Part shown: one piece after another, positions 7,573 through 16,560 of the stretch
How the letters are laid out: every line of letters starts with the position of its first letter
Position numbering within the stretch: position 1 is the stretch's first letter
Assembly (NCBI GenBank): GCA_036493595.1
Contig: DASXPN010000063.1
Span: 5,776 to 69,775 of the forward strand
Origin: DATAES01 sp036493595
GTDB lineage: Bacteria; Actinomycetota; Acidimicrobiia; Acidimicrobiales; JACDCH01
DNA: 64,000 nucleotides
Reading direction: 5' to 3'
The notes under the pieces: model-generated
Told to the model about the DNA's origin: nothing
The model's input: only the letters and a program-made list of their open reading frames with translations
Databases searched by the model: none
Made by a program: the position numbers and the translations under genes

Positions 7573-9945
7573 GTGAGCCGTCTGCGGACGTGGGCGTTGC
7601 GGCGCGCCATGGGTCGGTTGCGCATCGACGACGACATCGTCCGCCACCTCACGACGTTCCAACGTCTCGGCGAGACGTTCGAGGTCGAGTCACCGGGTGA
7701 GCTGCTGCCCATCGGTGCGCGCACGGTGTTCCGCGCCCTTCGCACACGGGCCGCCGCGCAGATCGGTCCGGACTGGGTCTGGCCGTACTGGCTCGAGCGC
7801 CAGCTCGATCCGACCTCGCCCGCGTTCACGCCGCGCGGCCACTTGCCGTTCCTCACCAACGTGACCGCTCGCAACTGGACCCTTGTCGGCAACGTCGCCT
7901 CACCGTGGGAGGCGATCGTCGATCCCCGCGGGCTCGTGACGACCTGGTTCGACGGATGGTCGCTCGACTGGTGGATCGGCGCCGAGGACGGTTGGCACGT
8001 CCCCTCGCGCGAACCGCGGTCGCGCGTGCGCCAACGACTCATCGGTGCGTCGCCGGTCGTCGAGACGTCCGTGCGGGTGCCGGGTGGCTTCGCCGTCCAT
8101 CGTGCGTACGCGTGCCTCGCGGGGCCGGCCGGCCGCGACGAATCCGAGATCGTCGTCGTCGAGGTCGAGAACCGGAGCCCGGTTCCGTTCGCCGTCGCGC
8201 TCGCGGTCCGTCCGTACAACCCCGAGGGGCTCGCCGTCATCGAGCGCATCGGGCTCCACGAAGGCACGACCGTGACGGTCGACGGACGGGTCGCGATGTT
8301 GCTGCCGAAGCGGCCCGCGCAAGTGGCGGCGTCGACGTTCCACGCGGGGGACAGCGCGCTGACCGTGCTGGCCGACGGTGCCAAGCCGGGCAACATCCCG
8401 AGCGATCTGCGCGACGAAGCGGGTATGGCGCAGGCCGCGTTCGTCTATCCACTTCCGCACACGGCGACGTTGCGTGTCGCGCTACCCATGGTGCCGCCGC
8501 GCCGGACCCGCCGCAGCTCCTTGACCCGCCGGCGCGTCGAGCAGGCGCCGTCGTTTCCGCCGGTCATCCCGTCGGCAGAGCAAGTGGCGAGAGGGTGGGC
8601 CGCGCAGACTCGCCAAGGGATGCAACTGGTGCTGCCCGACCCGAAGTTGCAAGAAGCGGTCGACGCCAACCGCCGCTTCCTGCTGGCGCTGCACGACGGG
8701 CCCGACATCACGCCAGGGCCGAGCACCTATCACCGGTTCTGGTTCCGCGATGCAGCATTTCTCTTGGCCGCGCTGGATCGGTATGGCTTCTCGTCCCAGG
8801 TGGCCGAGGTCTTGCGGTCCTACCCCGAGCGCCAACGGGTTGACGGGTTCTTCCTCAGCCAGCCTCACGAGTGGGACTCGAACGGTTGCGCGATGTGGTC
8901 GATCGCCGAGCACTGGCGACTCACGCGCGACATGGAGCTCGTCGAGTCGATGCTGCCGTCACTGGCGAAGGGCGTGCAATGGGTCGAGCGCAAGCGGCGC
9001 ACGAAGCGACGTCGCGGTCCGGAGTTGCACGGTCTGTTGCCGGCCGGCGTGTCGGCCGAGCACTTGGGTCCGTTCGACTACTTCTACTGGGACGACTTCT
9101 GGTGCACCGCGGGCATGCGCTCCGCCGCGGAACTGGTCGCCGCTGCCGGCCAGCCCGAGGCCGCAGCCGCGATGCGCCGTCACGCCGACTCGCTGTGGTC
9201 GGACATCGCCGCGTCACTCGGCCTCGTCGCCCGCCGCCTCGGCACCGACGTGATCCCTGCCGGCCCGACCCGACGCGTCGACGCCGGTGTGATCGGCTCG
9301 CTCGTCGCCTGCGAACCCCTCGGACTCCTCCCGCCCACCGACCACCGGATCGTCGCCACCCTCGACGCGGTGCGCGACCGGTTCAGCCTCGGCGACGCGT
9401 TCTTCCAAGCCATCAGCCACACCGGCCTCGGCACTTACCTGACAATGCAGGTCGCCGCGGTCGAGCTCGCCGGTGGCGACCGTCGCGCGCTCGACCGCCT
9501 GAGCTGGCTCATGAGCGCGGCGACACCGACGTGGACGTGGCCCGAGGCGATCCACCCGCAGCTGGAAGGTGGCTGCATGGGCGACGGTCATCACGGTTGG
9601 GCCGCCGCCGACTTCTTGTCCTTCGTGCGCAACCTGCTCGTGCGCGAGGTGCACGGACGCGACGTGCACGGCCGCGGCAGCGAGCTCGCGCTGTGCTCGA
9701 TGCTGCCCGACGATTGGCTCGGTCAGGGTTTCGAGGTGCACGACGCGCCGACCCACTTCGGGACGATGTCGTACGCCGTGCGCTGGCACGGCGCCCGGCC
9801 CGCGCTGTTGTGGGAGCTGGCGCCGCACGCGGATGTCGATGCCGTGCGGCTGACCGCGCCGGGGCTCGACCCGGCCTGGTCGACCACCGAGCTGACCGGC
9901 GAGACCTTGCTCGCCGCGCCCGAGCGTGGCGCGATGTCAGGATGA
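7573..9945 (+). CDS. Large six-hairpin glycosidase-like protein
   Basis: A 790-residue protein. Residues 1-330 are mostly beta and tryptophan-rich, and the C-terminal part looks like an (alpha/alpha)6 toroid as in GH15/GH37/GH63 enzymes. Recognisable boxes are TYHRFWFRDAAFLLAALDRY, SQPHEWDSNGCAMWSIAEHW and FDYFYWDDFW, all rich in acidic and aromatic residues expected around a sugar site. No signal peptide is seen, so it is probably cytosolic, for example in glycogen or trehalose-type metabolism. Start GTG 7573 is 3 nt after the gpsA stop. The exact GH family is uncertain. Confidence 0.7.
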   Translation: MSRLRTWALRRAMGRLRIDDDIVRHLTTFQRLGETFEVESPGELLPIGARTVFRALRTRAAAQIGPDWVWPYWLERQLDPTSPAFTPRGHLPFLTNVTARNWTLVGNVASPWEAIVDPRGLVTTWFDGWSLDWWIGAEDGWHVPSREPRSRVRQRLIGASPVVETSVRVPGGFAVHRAYACLAGPAGRDESEIVVVEVENRSPVPFAVALAVRPYNPEGLAVIERIGLHEGTTVTVDGRVAMLLPKRPAQVAASTFHAGDSALTVLADGAKPGNIPSDLRDEAGMAQAAFVYPLPHTATLRVALPMVPPRRTRRSSLTRRRVEQAPSFPPVIPSAEQVARGWAAQTRQGMQLVLPDPKLQEAVDANRRFLLALHDGPDITPGPSTYHRFWFRDAAFLLAALDRYGFSSQVAEVLRSYPERQRVDGFFLSQPHEWDSNGCAMWSIAEHWRLTRDMELVESMLPSLAKGVQWVERKRRTKRRRGPELHGLLPAGVSAEHLGPFDYFYWDDFWCTAGMRSAAELVAAAGQPEAAAAMRRHADSLWSDIAASLGLVARRLGTDVIPAGPTRRVDAGVIGSLVACEPLGLLPPTDHRIVATLDAVRDRFSLGDAFFQAISHTGLGTYLTMQVAAVELAGGDRRALDRLSWLMSAATPTWTWPEAIHPQLEGGCMGDGHHGWAAADFLSFVRNLLVREVHGRDVHGRGSELALCSMLPDDWLGQGFEVHDAPTHFGTMSYAVRWHGARPALLWELAPHADVDAVRLTAPGLDPAWSTTELTGETLLAAPERGAMSG

Positions 9946-9952
9946 TGTCCCG

Positions 9953-11155
9953 ATGACGCCCGGCCCGACGACGCCCGGGCCGACGACGCCCGGCCCGACA
10001 ACGCTACGCGAGCTGCTCGAAGCAGCCGGAGTGGCGGCCGATGAGATCGACACCGCTGAAGCGGACGGCACCCTCGGCCTCCTCGCCATCGACCGGCTGA
10101 TCCTCGCCGGCGAGACCCCGAAGTACACCCGCGCCGAGGTCGAGGCGCTCACGTCGCTCGGGTCCGACCAGTCCCGCTTCTGGCGGGCCCTGGGTTTCAC
10201 CGATCCCGGCCCGGACGAGCGGGTGTTCAGCGACATCGACGTCGAGATGCTCGAGCGCGTCGACCAGATGCTGCGGCTACGACTCGTCGACAAAGACGTC
10301 GCGCTGCAGATGGCTCGTGTCATCGGTCAGTCGACCTCGCGCGTCGCGTCAGCGCAGATCGATGCCATCGAGTCCCGCATCGACGAACCCCCGTCCGGTA
10401 CCGACAGCGAGCCCGCGGTGATGCGAGCCCAGCTCCTCCTGCCGATGATGCCGCGCATCCTCGAGTACGCCTGGCGGCGACACATGCAGGTCGCGGCGCG
10501 GCGGCGGCTCGTGCGCGAAGCAGGCGCGTCCGCCGGCAGCTCGACCGTGACGGTCGGTTTCGCGGACCTCGTCGGTTTCACCGCGCTGTCACAACAGGTC
10601 GACGACCACGAGCTCGCCGCCATTGTCGACCGGTTCGAGACGCTGGCGTACGACACCGTCGGTTCGCTCGGTGGGCGGGTCGTGAAGATGATCGGCGACG
10701 AGGTGATGTTCGCCATCGACCGCGCGGGTGTCGGCGTCGAGATCGCGCTCTCGCTGGCCGAGGCGTATCACGACGACGAGTCGCTCTCGGATGTGCGGGT
10801 CGGCCTGGCGTGCGGGAACGTGCTCGAACGGGAAGGCGATCTGTTCGGTCCCACCGTCAACCTCGCCAGCCGCATCGTGTCCATCGCGTACGCGGGATCA
10901 GTGGTGGTGGCGGGTGATGTGCACGATGAGCTGGCTGACGATCCAGGCTTGCGATGGAAGTCATTGCGCACGCGCTACCTGAAGGACATCGGGCGCGTGC
11001 AGCTGTGGACGGTGAGGCGGGAGTCGGACGCGTTCGAGCGCGAAGGCCCGCTCGAACGGGCTCGCCGGCGCCGGGGCGCCATCCGCGACAAGGTGGCGGA
11101 GGTGATGGACCGGCGATCGGCCGCTCCGGGTGGGAACGGCGATCCAGCGGAGTAG
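9953..11155 (+). CDS. Class III adenylate cyclase with Rv1264-like regulatory domain
   Basis: A 400-residue soluble cyclase making cAMP. Residues 18-145 are an all-helical regulatory domain resembling the autoinhibitory, pH-sensing N-terminus of M. tuberculosis Rv1264, whose total length is almost the same. The catalytic domain has metal ligands Asp205 (FADLVGFT) and Asp249, substrate-specifying Lys245 (KMIGDE), Asp297 (DLFGPTVNLASRI), and transition-state Asn303 and Arg307, so it should be active. The N-terminus carries three PGPTT repeats. An upstream in-frame ATG inside the previous gene is rejected because AGGATG precedes ATG 9953. Confidence 0.88.
   Translation: MTPGPTTPGPTTPGPTTLRELLEAAGVAADEIDTAEADGTLGLLAIDRLILAGETPKYTRAEVEALTSLGSDQSRFWRALGFTDPGPDERVFSDIDVEMLERVDQMLRLRLVDKDVALQMARVIGQSTSRVASAQIDAIESRIDEPPSGTDSEPAVMRAQLLLPMMPRILEYAWRRHMQVAARRRLVREAGASAGSSTVTVGFADLVGFTALSQQVDDHELAAIVDRFETLAYDTVGSLGGRVVKMIGDEVMFAIDRAGVGVEIALSLAEAYHDDESLSDVRVGLACGNVLEREGDLFGPTVNLASRIVSIAYAGSVVVAGDVHDELADDPGLRWKSLRTRYLKDIGRVQLWTVRRESDAFEREGPLERARRRRGAIRDKVAEVMDRRSAAPGGNGDPAE
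9956..10000 (+). repeat. Three 15-bp tandem repeats in the cyclase N-terminus
   Basis: ACGCCCGGCCCGACG occurs three times with one substitution each in copies two and three, encoding (TPGPT)3 directly after the start codon. This proline-rich leader lies outside the conserved domain and is prone to slippage. Confidence 0.9.
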
Positions 11156-11158
11156 ACA
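11153..11158 (+). promoter_or_regulatory. -10 hexamer TAGACA made from the cyclase stop codon
   Basis: The TAG stop of the cyclase (11153-11155) forms the first half of TAGACA, which sits 7 nt before ATG 11166 with no Shine-Dalgarno between. Confidence 0.5.
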
Positions 11159-11165
11159 CGTCGGC

Positions 11166-12152
11166 ATGATTCGTGCCGGCTTGCAGATCCCCAACTTCAC
11201 CTACCCGGGCGTGGCGCCCGAGCAGCTCTTCGAGAAGGTCGCCGCGGTCGCGGTGGCGGCGGAGGACGCGGGGTTCGACACCGTGATGGTGATGGACCAC
11301 TTCTACCAACTCCCGCTGCTCGGCCCGCCCGAGCACGAGATGTTCGAGTCCTACACGTTGCTCGCGGCGCTGGCCGCGCGAACCCAACGGGTCCGACTCG
11401 GCACGCTCGTCACCGGTGTCACCTATCGGAACCCGGCGATCCTCGCCAAGACCGTTACCGCGCTCGATGTGATCTCTGCCGGCCGAGCGTTCCTCGGCAT
11501 CGGCGCGGCATGGTTCGAGGAGGAGCACGAAGCGCTCGGCGTGGACTTCCCGCCAGTGAAGGAACGCTTCGAGCGACTCGAGGAGGCGCTGCAGATCTGT
11601 CGGGCGATGTTCCGCGGCGAGCGGCCCACGTTCGAGGGCAAGCACTACCGCGTGAAGGACGCCATCAACTCGCCGGCACCGGTACAGCCGGGTGGTCCGC
11701 CCATCATGATCGGCGGGTCGGGGGAGAAGAAGACGTTGCGCTTCATGGCGCAGTACGCGGACATGGCGAACTTCACCGCCGGCTTCGACGAGCTACCGCA
11801 CAAGCTCGAGGTGCTCGCGAAGCATTGTTCGGAGGTGGGTCGAGACATCGACACGATCAACAAGACGTCGCTCGGGTCGCTCCTTCTCGGGTCGACGATG
11901 GAAGCGGCGGAGACGAAGCGTTCGACGATGCTGCAAGAGCGCGGCCTGCCGCCCTGGGATCAACTCGACGACGGCCTCAAGCACATGATCGGCACCCGTT
12001 TCGTGACGGGCGATCCCGACACGGTGGGCGAGCGGGTGCAGTCACTGCTCGCGCTCGGCATCGACGGCGTCACGTTCAACCTCCCGGCCGACGGCTGCGA
12101 CACCGACGCCGTCGCCTTCGCCGGCGAGGTCCTCACCAAAGCGCTGGCCTAG
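11166..12152 (+). CDS. LLM-class F420-dependent oxidoreductase
   Basis: A 328-residue luciferase-like monooxygenase fold protein with the TIM-barrel pattern of F420-dependent enzymes such as those annotated TIGR03560. Seen are GLQIPNFTYPGV at the first strand, TVMVMDHFYQ, RVRLGTLVTGVTYRNPA, DVISAGRAFLGIGAAW and PIMIGGSGEKKTL, the last being the cofactor phosphate-binding region. The substrate is unknown. It ends a same-strand run with gpsA and is convergent with the mannosidase gene; a 49-bp hairpin element separates them. Confidence 0.88.
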   Translation: MIRAGLQIPNFTYPGVAPEQLFEKVAAVAVAAEDAGFDTVMVMDHFYQLPLLGPPEHEMFESYTLLAALAARTQRVRLGTLVTGVTYRNPAILAKTVTALDVISAGRAFLGIGAAWFEEEHEALGVDFPPVKERFERLEEALQICRAMFRGERPTFEGKHYRVKDAINSPAPVQPGGPPIMIGGSGEKKTLRFMAQYADMANFTAGFDELPHKLEVLAKHCSEVGRDIDTINKTSLGSLLLGSTMEAAETKRSTMLQERGLPPWDQLDDGLKHMIGTRFVTGDPDTVGERVQSLLALGIDGVTFNLPADGCDTDAVAFAGEVLTKALA

Positions 12153-12202
12153 GTGTAACCGCCACTGCACGGCTTGAAAGGCCACTGCACGGCGGCACGG
12201 CG

Positions 12203-12251
12203 GAATGTTGGTTCCATTGCGGGGCTATAGCCCCGCAATGGACCCGGAGTT
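12203..12251 (+). repeat. 49-bp conserved hairpin element, copy 1
   Basis: The element is an 11-nt flank GAATGTTGGTT, a 12-bp stem CCATTGCGGGGC / GCCCCGCAATGG with loop TATA (a perfect 28-bp palindrome, 12214-12241), and a 10-nt flank ACCCGGAGTT. A second copy at 23862-23910 on the minus strand keeps both flanks exactly and changes one stem pair on both sides. It lies between convergent genes and could terminate both, but the conserved flanks point to more than a simple terminator. Confidence 0.85.
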
Positions 12252-12256
12252 CGGCT

Positions 12257-14854
12257 TTATACGCTCAGGACTGCCGTCGCGATGCGCCACGGACCGAGCT
12301 CGAACGACCCGGCGAACGGTTCGAGAGCGCGACCTCGCAGGTCGACCAGCCAGCCGGACCGGCCGTCGATCGAGACCACGGTGATGTCGCTGCTCGGATT
12401 GAACACGCGCACCTCGAGCCGGCCCGCCACTTGTCGCAGCGACGAGACGACGGCGCCGTCGACGTCGAGTGCTTGCCCCTCGGTCGATCGCCGCCCGCCG
12501 CGGGCACGCGTCACCGCGAGTGGGTGGAGCAGGTCGTCGACGAGCGCATACGGGTCGGCATCACCGGCGTGCACGAGGTACTGCGCGCGCACGGGGCCTT
12601 GGAGCTGCGCGCCGTCGGCGGGGATGATCGGTCCGGCCGGCAGCGGGCGTGTGGTCATCGGTCCCTGTGAGAGCAACGCGGTGCAGCGCGCCAGTGTCAA
12701 CGCGATTGCATGCGCGCTGCCGTCGCGAATGTCGACGAGCTCGTACTCCATCACGCCGTCATGCGCGATGGTGAGCCCGCCTGCTTGCACGAACCGTTTG
12801 GACGGGAACGTCGGCAGCCCGATTTCGGTAGGACCGCCCTCCGCGGTCAGACCGCGTTCGACGATCGCGAACGCGCACTCGGCCCGTGAACGATCAGCCG
12901 CCTCAGGCAGCGGGAACCACGCCCGGACGCGCTGGTCGCGGCAACGGTTGTCCCACTCGGTCGTGACACGCACGAATCGTTCGCCGGCATGGAGTTCGAG
13001 CGTGGTCGTGACATCGACCGCGACGAGCGGACCGCCGTCGTGCGCCGGCCACTGGTAGCGAGCCATGACACGCAGGTTCGCCCGCAGTGGGCCGCGCTCG
13101 CCGATTGTCACCTCGACGCGCTCGGCCCTGTCGACCTCGACGTCGTCCGCCGGGGGACACCAGTTGTACGTGTCGCCAACGTCGCCACTGCGCACGACGC
13201 GGCCGAGGCCGCGCAGGCCGTCGAGCAACCACGTGCCGTCGTCCGCCACCGCCACCGCCACGACGCCGTTGCCGATCGAGCGCCCATCGGTGCCGATCGA
13301 CACCGCGCCCACATCGAGCGGTGCGGGTTCCCACGCCTTCCAGCCGTAGCCGGCAACGTCCGCGGCGTGTACCAGGAGCTTCTGTGTCGGCTGCATGCGG
13401 ACGCGGACGCGGACCATGCCGGCCCCCGACGCGGCGATGGTGTCGAGCTCGGCCCGGGCGCCCGTAGAGAGCATCGAACCGTCGTGCTCGCGCTCGGCCC
13501 GCCACAGTTCCTCGCCGGTGGCGACCGACTCGAGCGAGATCGCTTCGATCCGGCGATTGTGCTTCAACTCCCGCACGATGACGGCGGCCATCGATCCGAG
13601 GTCGAGCTCGGACAGCACCCGGTCCGCCGGACGCTCGTTGAGCACTTGCGCGCCCTCCCGCTCGCCGCTGCCCGGCACGATGATCTCGACCAGACCGGAT
13701 CGGCGGCGCGCCGTCGGGTTGACGATCACCGGTGCGTCACCTTCAACCGATCCACCGAGGGCGTCGAGCGCCCGATGCGCCAGCCCTTCACCTATGTCCG
13801 CCGCCTCCGAGTATCGGTGCAGCACTGCGTCGCACACCTCGTCGACCGAGCACGCGCAGATCGAATCGTGGGCGGCATTGCGCACCACGTGCAGCCACCC
13901 CTCGTGCAGTAGCGCGGCCGGCCATCGGTCGACGGGTTGGTACAAAGCGGCGAGTGCCTCCGCCCGCTCCAGCGCACGTTCGGCCCGAGCCGCCGCTCGG
14001 CGTACATCGACACGATTCGAGGTGACACCCATCAAGAGGTTGGCGCGCGCGCCCGATCGCAGCTCACCCGTCCACGACGGCAGGGCTTCGACACTCGCGC
14101 TCGTCAGGTGGTCGGCCAACGAAACCACCCGCAGCTCGTAGTCGTCCTGGATCGCATTGGCCTCGGCGACCAGGCTGCCGAGGCGCAGCTGCGGCACGAG
14201 ATGGTCGGTGCCGTTCATCCACAGGATCGGCCCGGACAGCACGTCGGCCCAGTCGCTCGCGAAGTCGTCGATGGCGTTGACCAGAGCCTTCGCATCATCG
14301 GGCAGATACGCGCCGTTGCCGTAGCCCTGCACGAGATACTCCGCCCGCACGGTCGAGCCGTCTGGCGCTGACCACCAGAACCCGCTCTTGTCGACCGACG
14401 ACGGAACGCCGCGCCACACGACCGCGTGCTCGAGCCCGAACTGTTGCAACAGCTGCGGCATCTGCGCGACGTGGCCGAACATGTCCGGCAGGTAGCCCAC
14501 TTCCATTGCGCCACCGAATGCCGCGGCGCGATCGAGTCCCATCTGCATGTTGCGCACGATCGTCTCGCCCGACACGAGGAACTCGTCCATCAGGATGTAC
14601 CACGGTCCGGTCGCGAGCCGACCGGACGCGGCCAACCGCCGCAACCGCGCCTCGGCGTCGGGACGCACGGCGAGGTAGTCGTCGATCACCGCCATCTGCC
14701 CGTCGAGCAGGAAGTGCACGAACGACGGGTCGGCGTCGAGTGACGGCAGCAACTCGTCGAGCAGGTCGACCAGCCGCAAGCGGAACGTCTGGAACGACGA
14801 GTACCACTCGCGGTCCCAGTGAGTGTGCGGGACGATGTTCACCTGGCGTGTCAC
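12257..14854 (-). CDS. Alpha-mannosidase, glycoside hydrolase family 38
   Basis: An 865-residue GH38 enzyme. The zinc site starts with HTHWDREWY (His10, His12, Asp14), the catalytic nucleophile is Asp124 in YLPDMFGHVAQMPQ, and MDEFLVSGE and NGTDH follow. The C-terminal beta domains are present, so the gene appears complete. There is no signal peptide, which suggests cytosolic breakdown of mannosylated oligosaccharides. GTG 14854 is used because the conserved VNIVPHTHWDREW begins five residues later. It stands alone on its strand, divergent from the secernin-like gene. Confidence 0.93.
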   Translation of the reverse strand: MTRQVNIVPHTHWDREWYSSFQTFRLRLVDLLDELLPSLDADPSFVHFLLDGQMAVIDDYLAVRPDAEARLRRLAASGRLATGPWYILMDEFLVSGETIVRNMQMGLDRAAAFGGAMEVGYLPDMFGHVAQMPQLLQQFGLEHAVVWRGVPSSVDKSGFWWSAPDGSTVRAEYLVQGYGNGAYLPDDAKALVNAIDDFASDWADVLSGPILWMNGTDHLVPQLRLGSLVAEANAIQDDYELRVVSLADHLTSASVEALPSWTGELRSGARANLLMGVTSNRVDVRRAAARAERALERAEALAALYQPVDRWPAALLHEGWLHVVRNAAHDSICACSVDEVCDAVLHRYSEAADIGEGLAHRALDALGGSVEGDAPVIVNPTARRRSGLVEIIVPGSGEREGAQVLNERPADRVLSELDLGSMAAVIVRELKHNRRIEAISLESVATGEELWRAEREHDGSMLSTGARAELDTIAASGAGMVRVRVRMQPTQKLLVHAADVAGYGWKAWEPAPLDVGAVSIGTDGRSIGNGVVAVAVADDGTWLLDGLRGLGRVVRSGDVGDTYNWCPPADDVEVDRAERVEVTIGERGPLRANLRVMARYQWPAHDGGPLVAVDVTTTLELHAGERFVRVTTEWDNRCRDQRVRAWFPLPEAADRSRAECAFAIVERGLTAEGGPTEIGLPTFPSKRFVQAGGLTIAHDGVMEYELVDIRDGSAHAIALTLARCTALLSQGPMTTRPLPAGPIIPADGAQLQGPVRAQYLVHAGDADPYALVDDLLHPLAVTRARGGRRSTEGQALDVDGAVVSSLRQVAGRLEVRVFNPSSDITVVSIDGRSGWLVDLRGRALEPFAGSFELGPWRIATAVLSV

Positions 14855-14947
14855 GTGTGACCCGCCCCGTTGCTCAGCAGCCGCATCCCCTCAGCTTGCC
14901 TCAGTCCTCAGCCGGACCTCAGCCAGTCCTCGGCGCGGGCGGGCGCG

Positions 14948-14953
14948 TAGCCT
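14948..14953 (+). promoter_or_regulatory. Leaderless-type -10 hexamer TAGCCT
   Basis: TAGCCT is 8 nt before ATG 14962, with no Shine-Dalgarno in front of the start. It fixes the start at the Met-Cys-Asp-Cys N-terminus. Confidence 0.55.
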
Positions 14954-14961
14954 CCTCGACA

Positions 14962-15810
14962 ATGTGCGACTGCCTGGTTGCGCTCGGCCCTGCTACCAAG
15001 GGCGGCCACACCTTGTTCGCCAAGAACTCGGACCGTCCGCCGAACGAAGTGCAATTGCTCGAGTGGTTCGAGGCGCGACGAGAGCGGCGCACCGTCACCA
15101 CCTACCTCGAGATCGACGGCCATCGCGACGACACCATCCGGTTCCTCGGCTCGCGGCCGGCGTGGATGTGGGGGGTCGAGCACGGCGTGAACGCGGCGGG
15201 CGTCGCGGTTGGCAATGCGACGATCTACACGACACTCGACCCGCGCCGCGGACCGGTCGGACTCACCGGCATGGATCTCGTCCGCCTCGCGCTCGAACGC
15301 GCCACGAGTGCTACGACCGCGGTCACGGTGATCACGAGCATGATCGAGCGGTACGGGCAGGGCGGGTCCGGGCACGAAGGTGTCGACCGTCCGTACTGGT
15401 CGTCGTTCCTCGTGGCCGACCCCACGACCGCACGGGTGATCGAGACGAGTGGAAGCTCGTACGCAGTCGAGCGGGTCGAGCGCGTGCGGGCGACGTCCAA
15501 CCGCACCACGATCACGTCGTTCGACGCGGTGCACCGTCATCCTCGCCAACCAGTCGACAAGCTGGTCGACCCGCGCCTCGCCGCCAGCGACGACGTCCTC
15601 AGCCGCGATCCGGCGGTCACGGTCGAATCGCTCGAGGCGCACTTGCGATCGCACGTCGGCGGCGACGAGGGCTACACGGTGTGCATGCACGTTCCCGGCA
15701 TCGAAGCGACGACCGCCTCGATGATCGCCGAGTTGCCCGTCGGTGGTCGGCCGCGAGTGTGGACCGTGCAGGGGTCGCCGTGCGAGCACGAGTACACGAG
15801 GAGCTGGTGA
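14962..15810 (+). CDS. Secernin-like Ntn hydrolase (peptidase family C69)
   Basis: A 282-residue protein whose N-terminus MCDCLVALGPATKGG and following FAKNSDRPPNEVQ match the secernin/C69 dipeptidase pattern. Removal of Met would expose Cys2 as the Ntn nucleophile. The start is therefore critical and is supported by the -10 box. It is shorter than eukaryotic secernins, lacking part of the C-terminus, but MWGVEHGVNAAGVAVGNATI and SSFLVADPTTARVIET keep the family core. It is followed after one base by the RpiB-like gene, so the two are probably cotranscribed. Confidence 0.8.
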   Translation: MCDCLVALGPATKGGHTLFAKNSDRPPNEVQLLEWFEARRERRTVTTYLEIDGHRDDTIRFLGSRPAWMWGVEHGVNAAGVAVGNATIYTTLDPRRGPVGLTGMDLVRLALERATSATTAVTVITSMIERYGQGGSGHEGVDRPYWSSFLVADPTTARVIETSGSSYAVERVERVRATSNRTTITSFDAVHRHPRQPVDKLVDPRLAASDDVLSRDPAVTVESLEAHLRSHVGGDEGYTVCMHVPGIEATTASMIAELPVGGRPRVWTVQGSPCEHEYTRSW

Positions 15811-15811
15811 C

Positions 15812-16219
15812 GTGCGCGTCGCGTTCGGCACCGACGAGGTCACTGCAGTGACCGACGCGATCAAAGCGACGCTGGTCGAGCTCGGACACGCCGTCGAGGT
15901 CATCGGCGAGGGTGATCCGTGGCCGGACGTGGGACGTGGTGTCGGTGAAGCGGTGGCCGGCGGCAACGCCGATCGCGGTGTCGTGTGCTGCTGGACCGGA
16001 ACGGGCGTGTCGATGGCGGCGAACAAGGTGGCAGGCGTGCGGGCGGCGCTGTGCACCGACGCCGAGACGGCGCGAGGAGCGAGGCGGTGGAACGACGCCA
16101 ACGTGCTCGCGCTCGGGCTGCGACTGACGTCGGCCGAGGTGGCCAAGGAGATGCTTGATGCGTTCCTGACCACCGAGACCGATCCGTCGGAGCGCGACGA
16201 GGTCCGGAAGCTCGTTTAG
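15812..16219 (+). CDS. RpiB/LacA/LacB-like protein lacking both catalytic histidines
   Basis: A 135-residue protein of the ribose-5-phosphate isomerase B fold. The phosphate/active-site loop TGTGVSMAANKVAGVRAALC is clear, with Cys60 at the position of the catalytic Cys. Two family histidines are missing: the usual GSDHAG is GTDEVT (residues 6-11), and the usual HND/HNN before A-x-x-L is WNDANVLALG (Trp at the ring-opening His). It may act on another, perhaps open-chain, substrate or be a binding protein. Start GTG 15812 lies 1 nt after the secernin stop. Confidence 0.78.
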   Translation: MRVAFGTDEVTAVTDAIKATLVELGHAVEVIGEGDPWPDVGRGVGEAVAGGNADRGVVCCWTGTGVSMAANKVAGVRAALCTDAETARGARRWNDANVLALGLRLTSAEVAKEMLDAFLTTETDPSERDEVRKLV

Positions 16220-16222
16220 GGT
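16217..16222 (+). promoter_or_regulatory. -10 hexamer TAGGGT made from the RpiB-like stop codon
   Basis: The TAG stop (16217-16219) of the preceding gene is the first half of TAGGGT, 6 nt before ATG 16229, with no Shine-Dalgarno. Confidence 0.5.
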
Positions 16223-16228
16223 TGGCGG

Positions 16229-16525
16229 ATGCCGACGTTCGTGATGTTGTCGACGCTCGGTCCTGACGGTTCTGCACGGTTGCGTGACAATCCTGGCCGA
16301 TTGCGCGAAGTGCGGGGCGAGGTCGAGGCCATGGGTGTGCGTGTGCTCCAGCAGTACGCGTTGCTGGGCGGTTGGGACTTCCTCAACATCATCGAGGCGC
16401 CCGACGAGATCACGATGGCGCGCGTCGCCACGACGCTCGCCGCCAGAGGCACGCTGAAGACGCTGACCATGCCCGCCATCGACATCGGCGACTTCATCTC
16501 GTCGCTCGAATCCGCGGCCGACTGA
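16229..16525 (+). CDS. GYD domain-containing protein
   Basis: A 98-residue protein starting MPTFVMLSTLGPDGSARLRD, typical of GYD proteins, with the GGWDFLNIIEAPDE segment in place of the name-giving Gly-Tyr-Asp. These form a small ferredoxin-like alpha/beta fold, often multimeric; function is unknown. It is probably transcribed from its own leaderless promoter and is convergent with the EamA gene. Confidence 0.8.
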   Translation: MPTFVMLSTLGPDGSARLRDNPGRLREVRGEVEAMGVRVLQQYALLGGWDFLNIIEAPDEITMARVATTLAARGTLKTLTMPAIDIGDFISSLESAAD

Positions 16526-16537
16526 CCGACGTCGTCT

Positions 16538-16557
16538 CGGCCGCCTGCTTTCGGCCG
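16538..16557. terminator. Short hairpin between convergent genes
   Basis: CGGCCG at 16538-16543 and 16552-16557 can pair around an 8-nt loop, in the 35 bp between convergent stops. It is short and without a T-tract, so only a weak bidirectional terminator candidate. Confidence 0.35.
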
Positions 16558-16560
16558 GCC

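Noticed and set aside
12989..13912. 307-codon open frame opposite the GH38 gene
   Set aside because: Shadow frame inside a conserved mannosidase; composition not protein-like.
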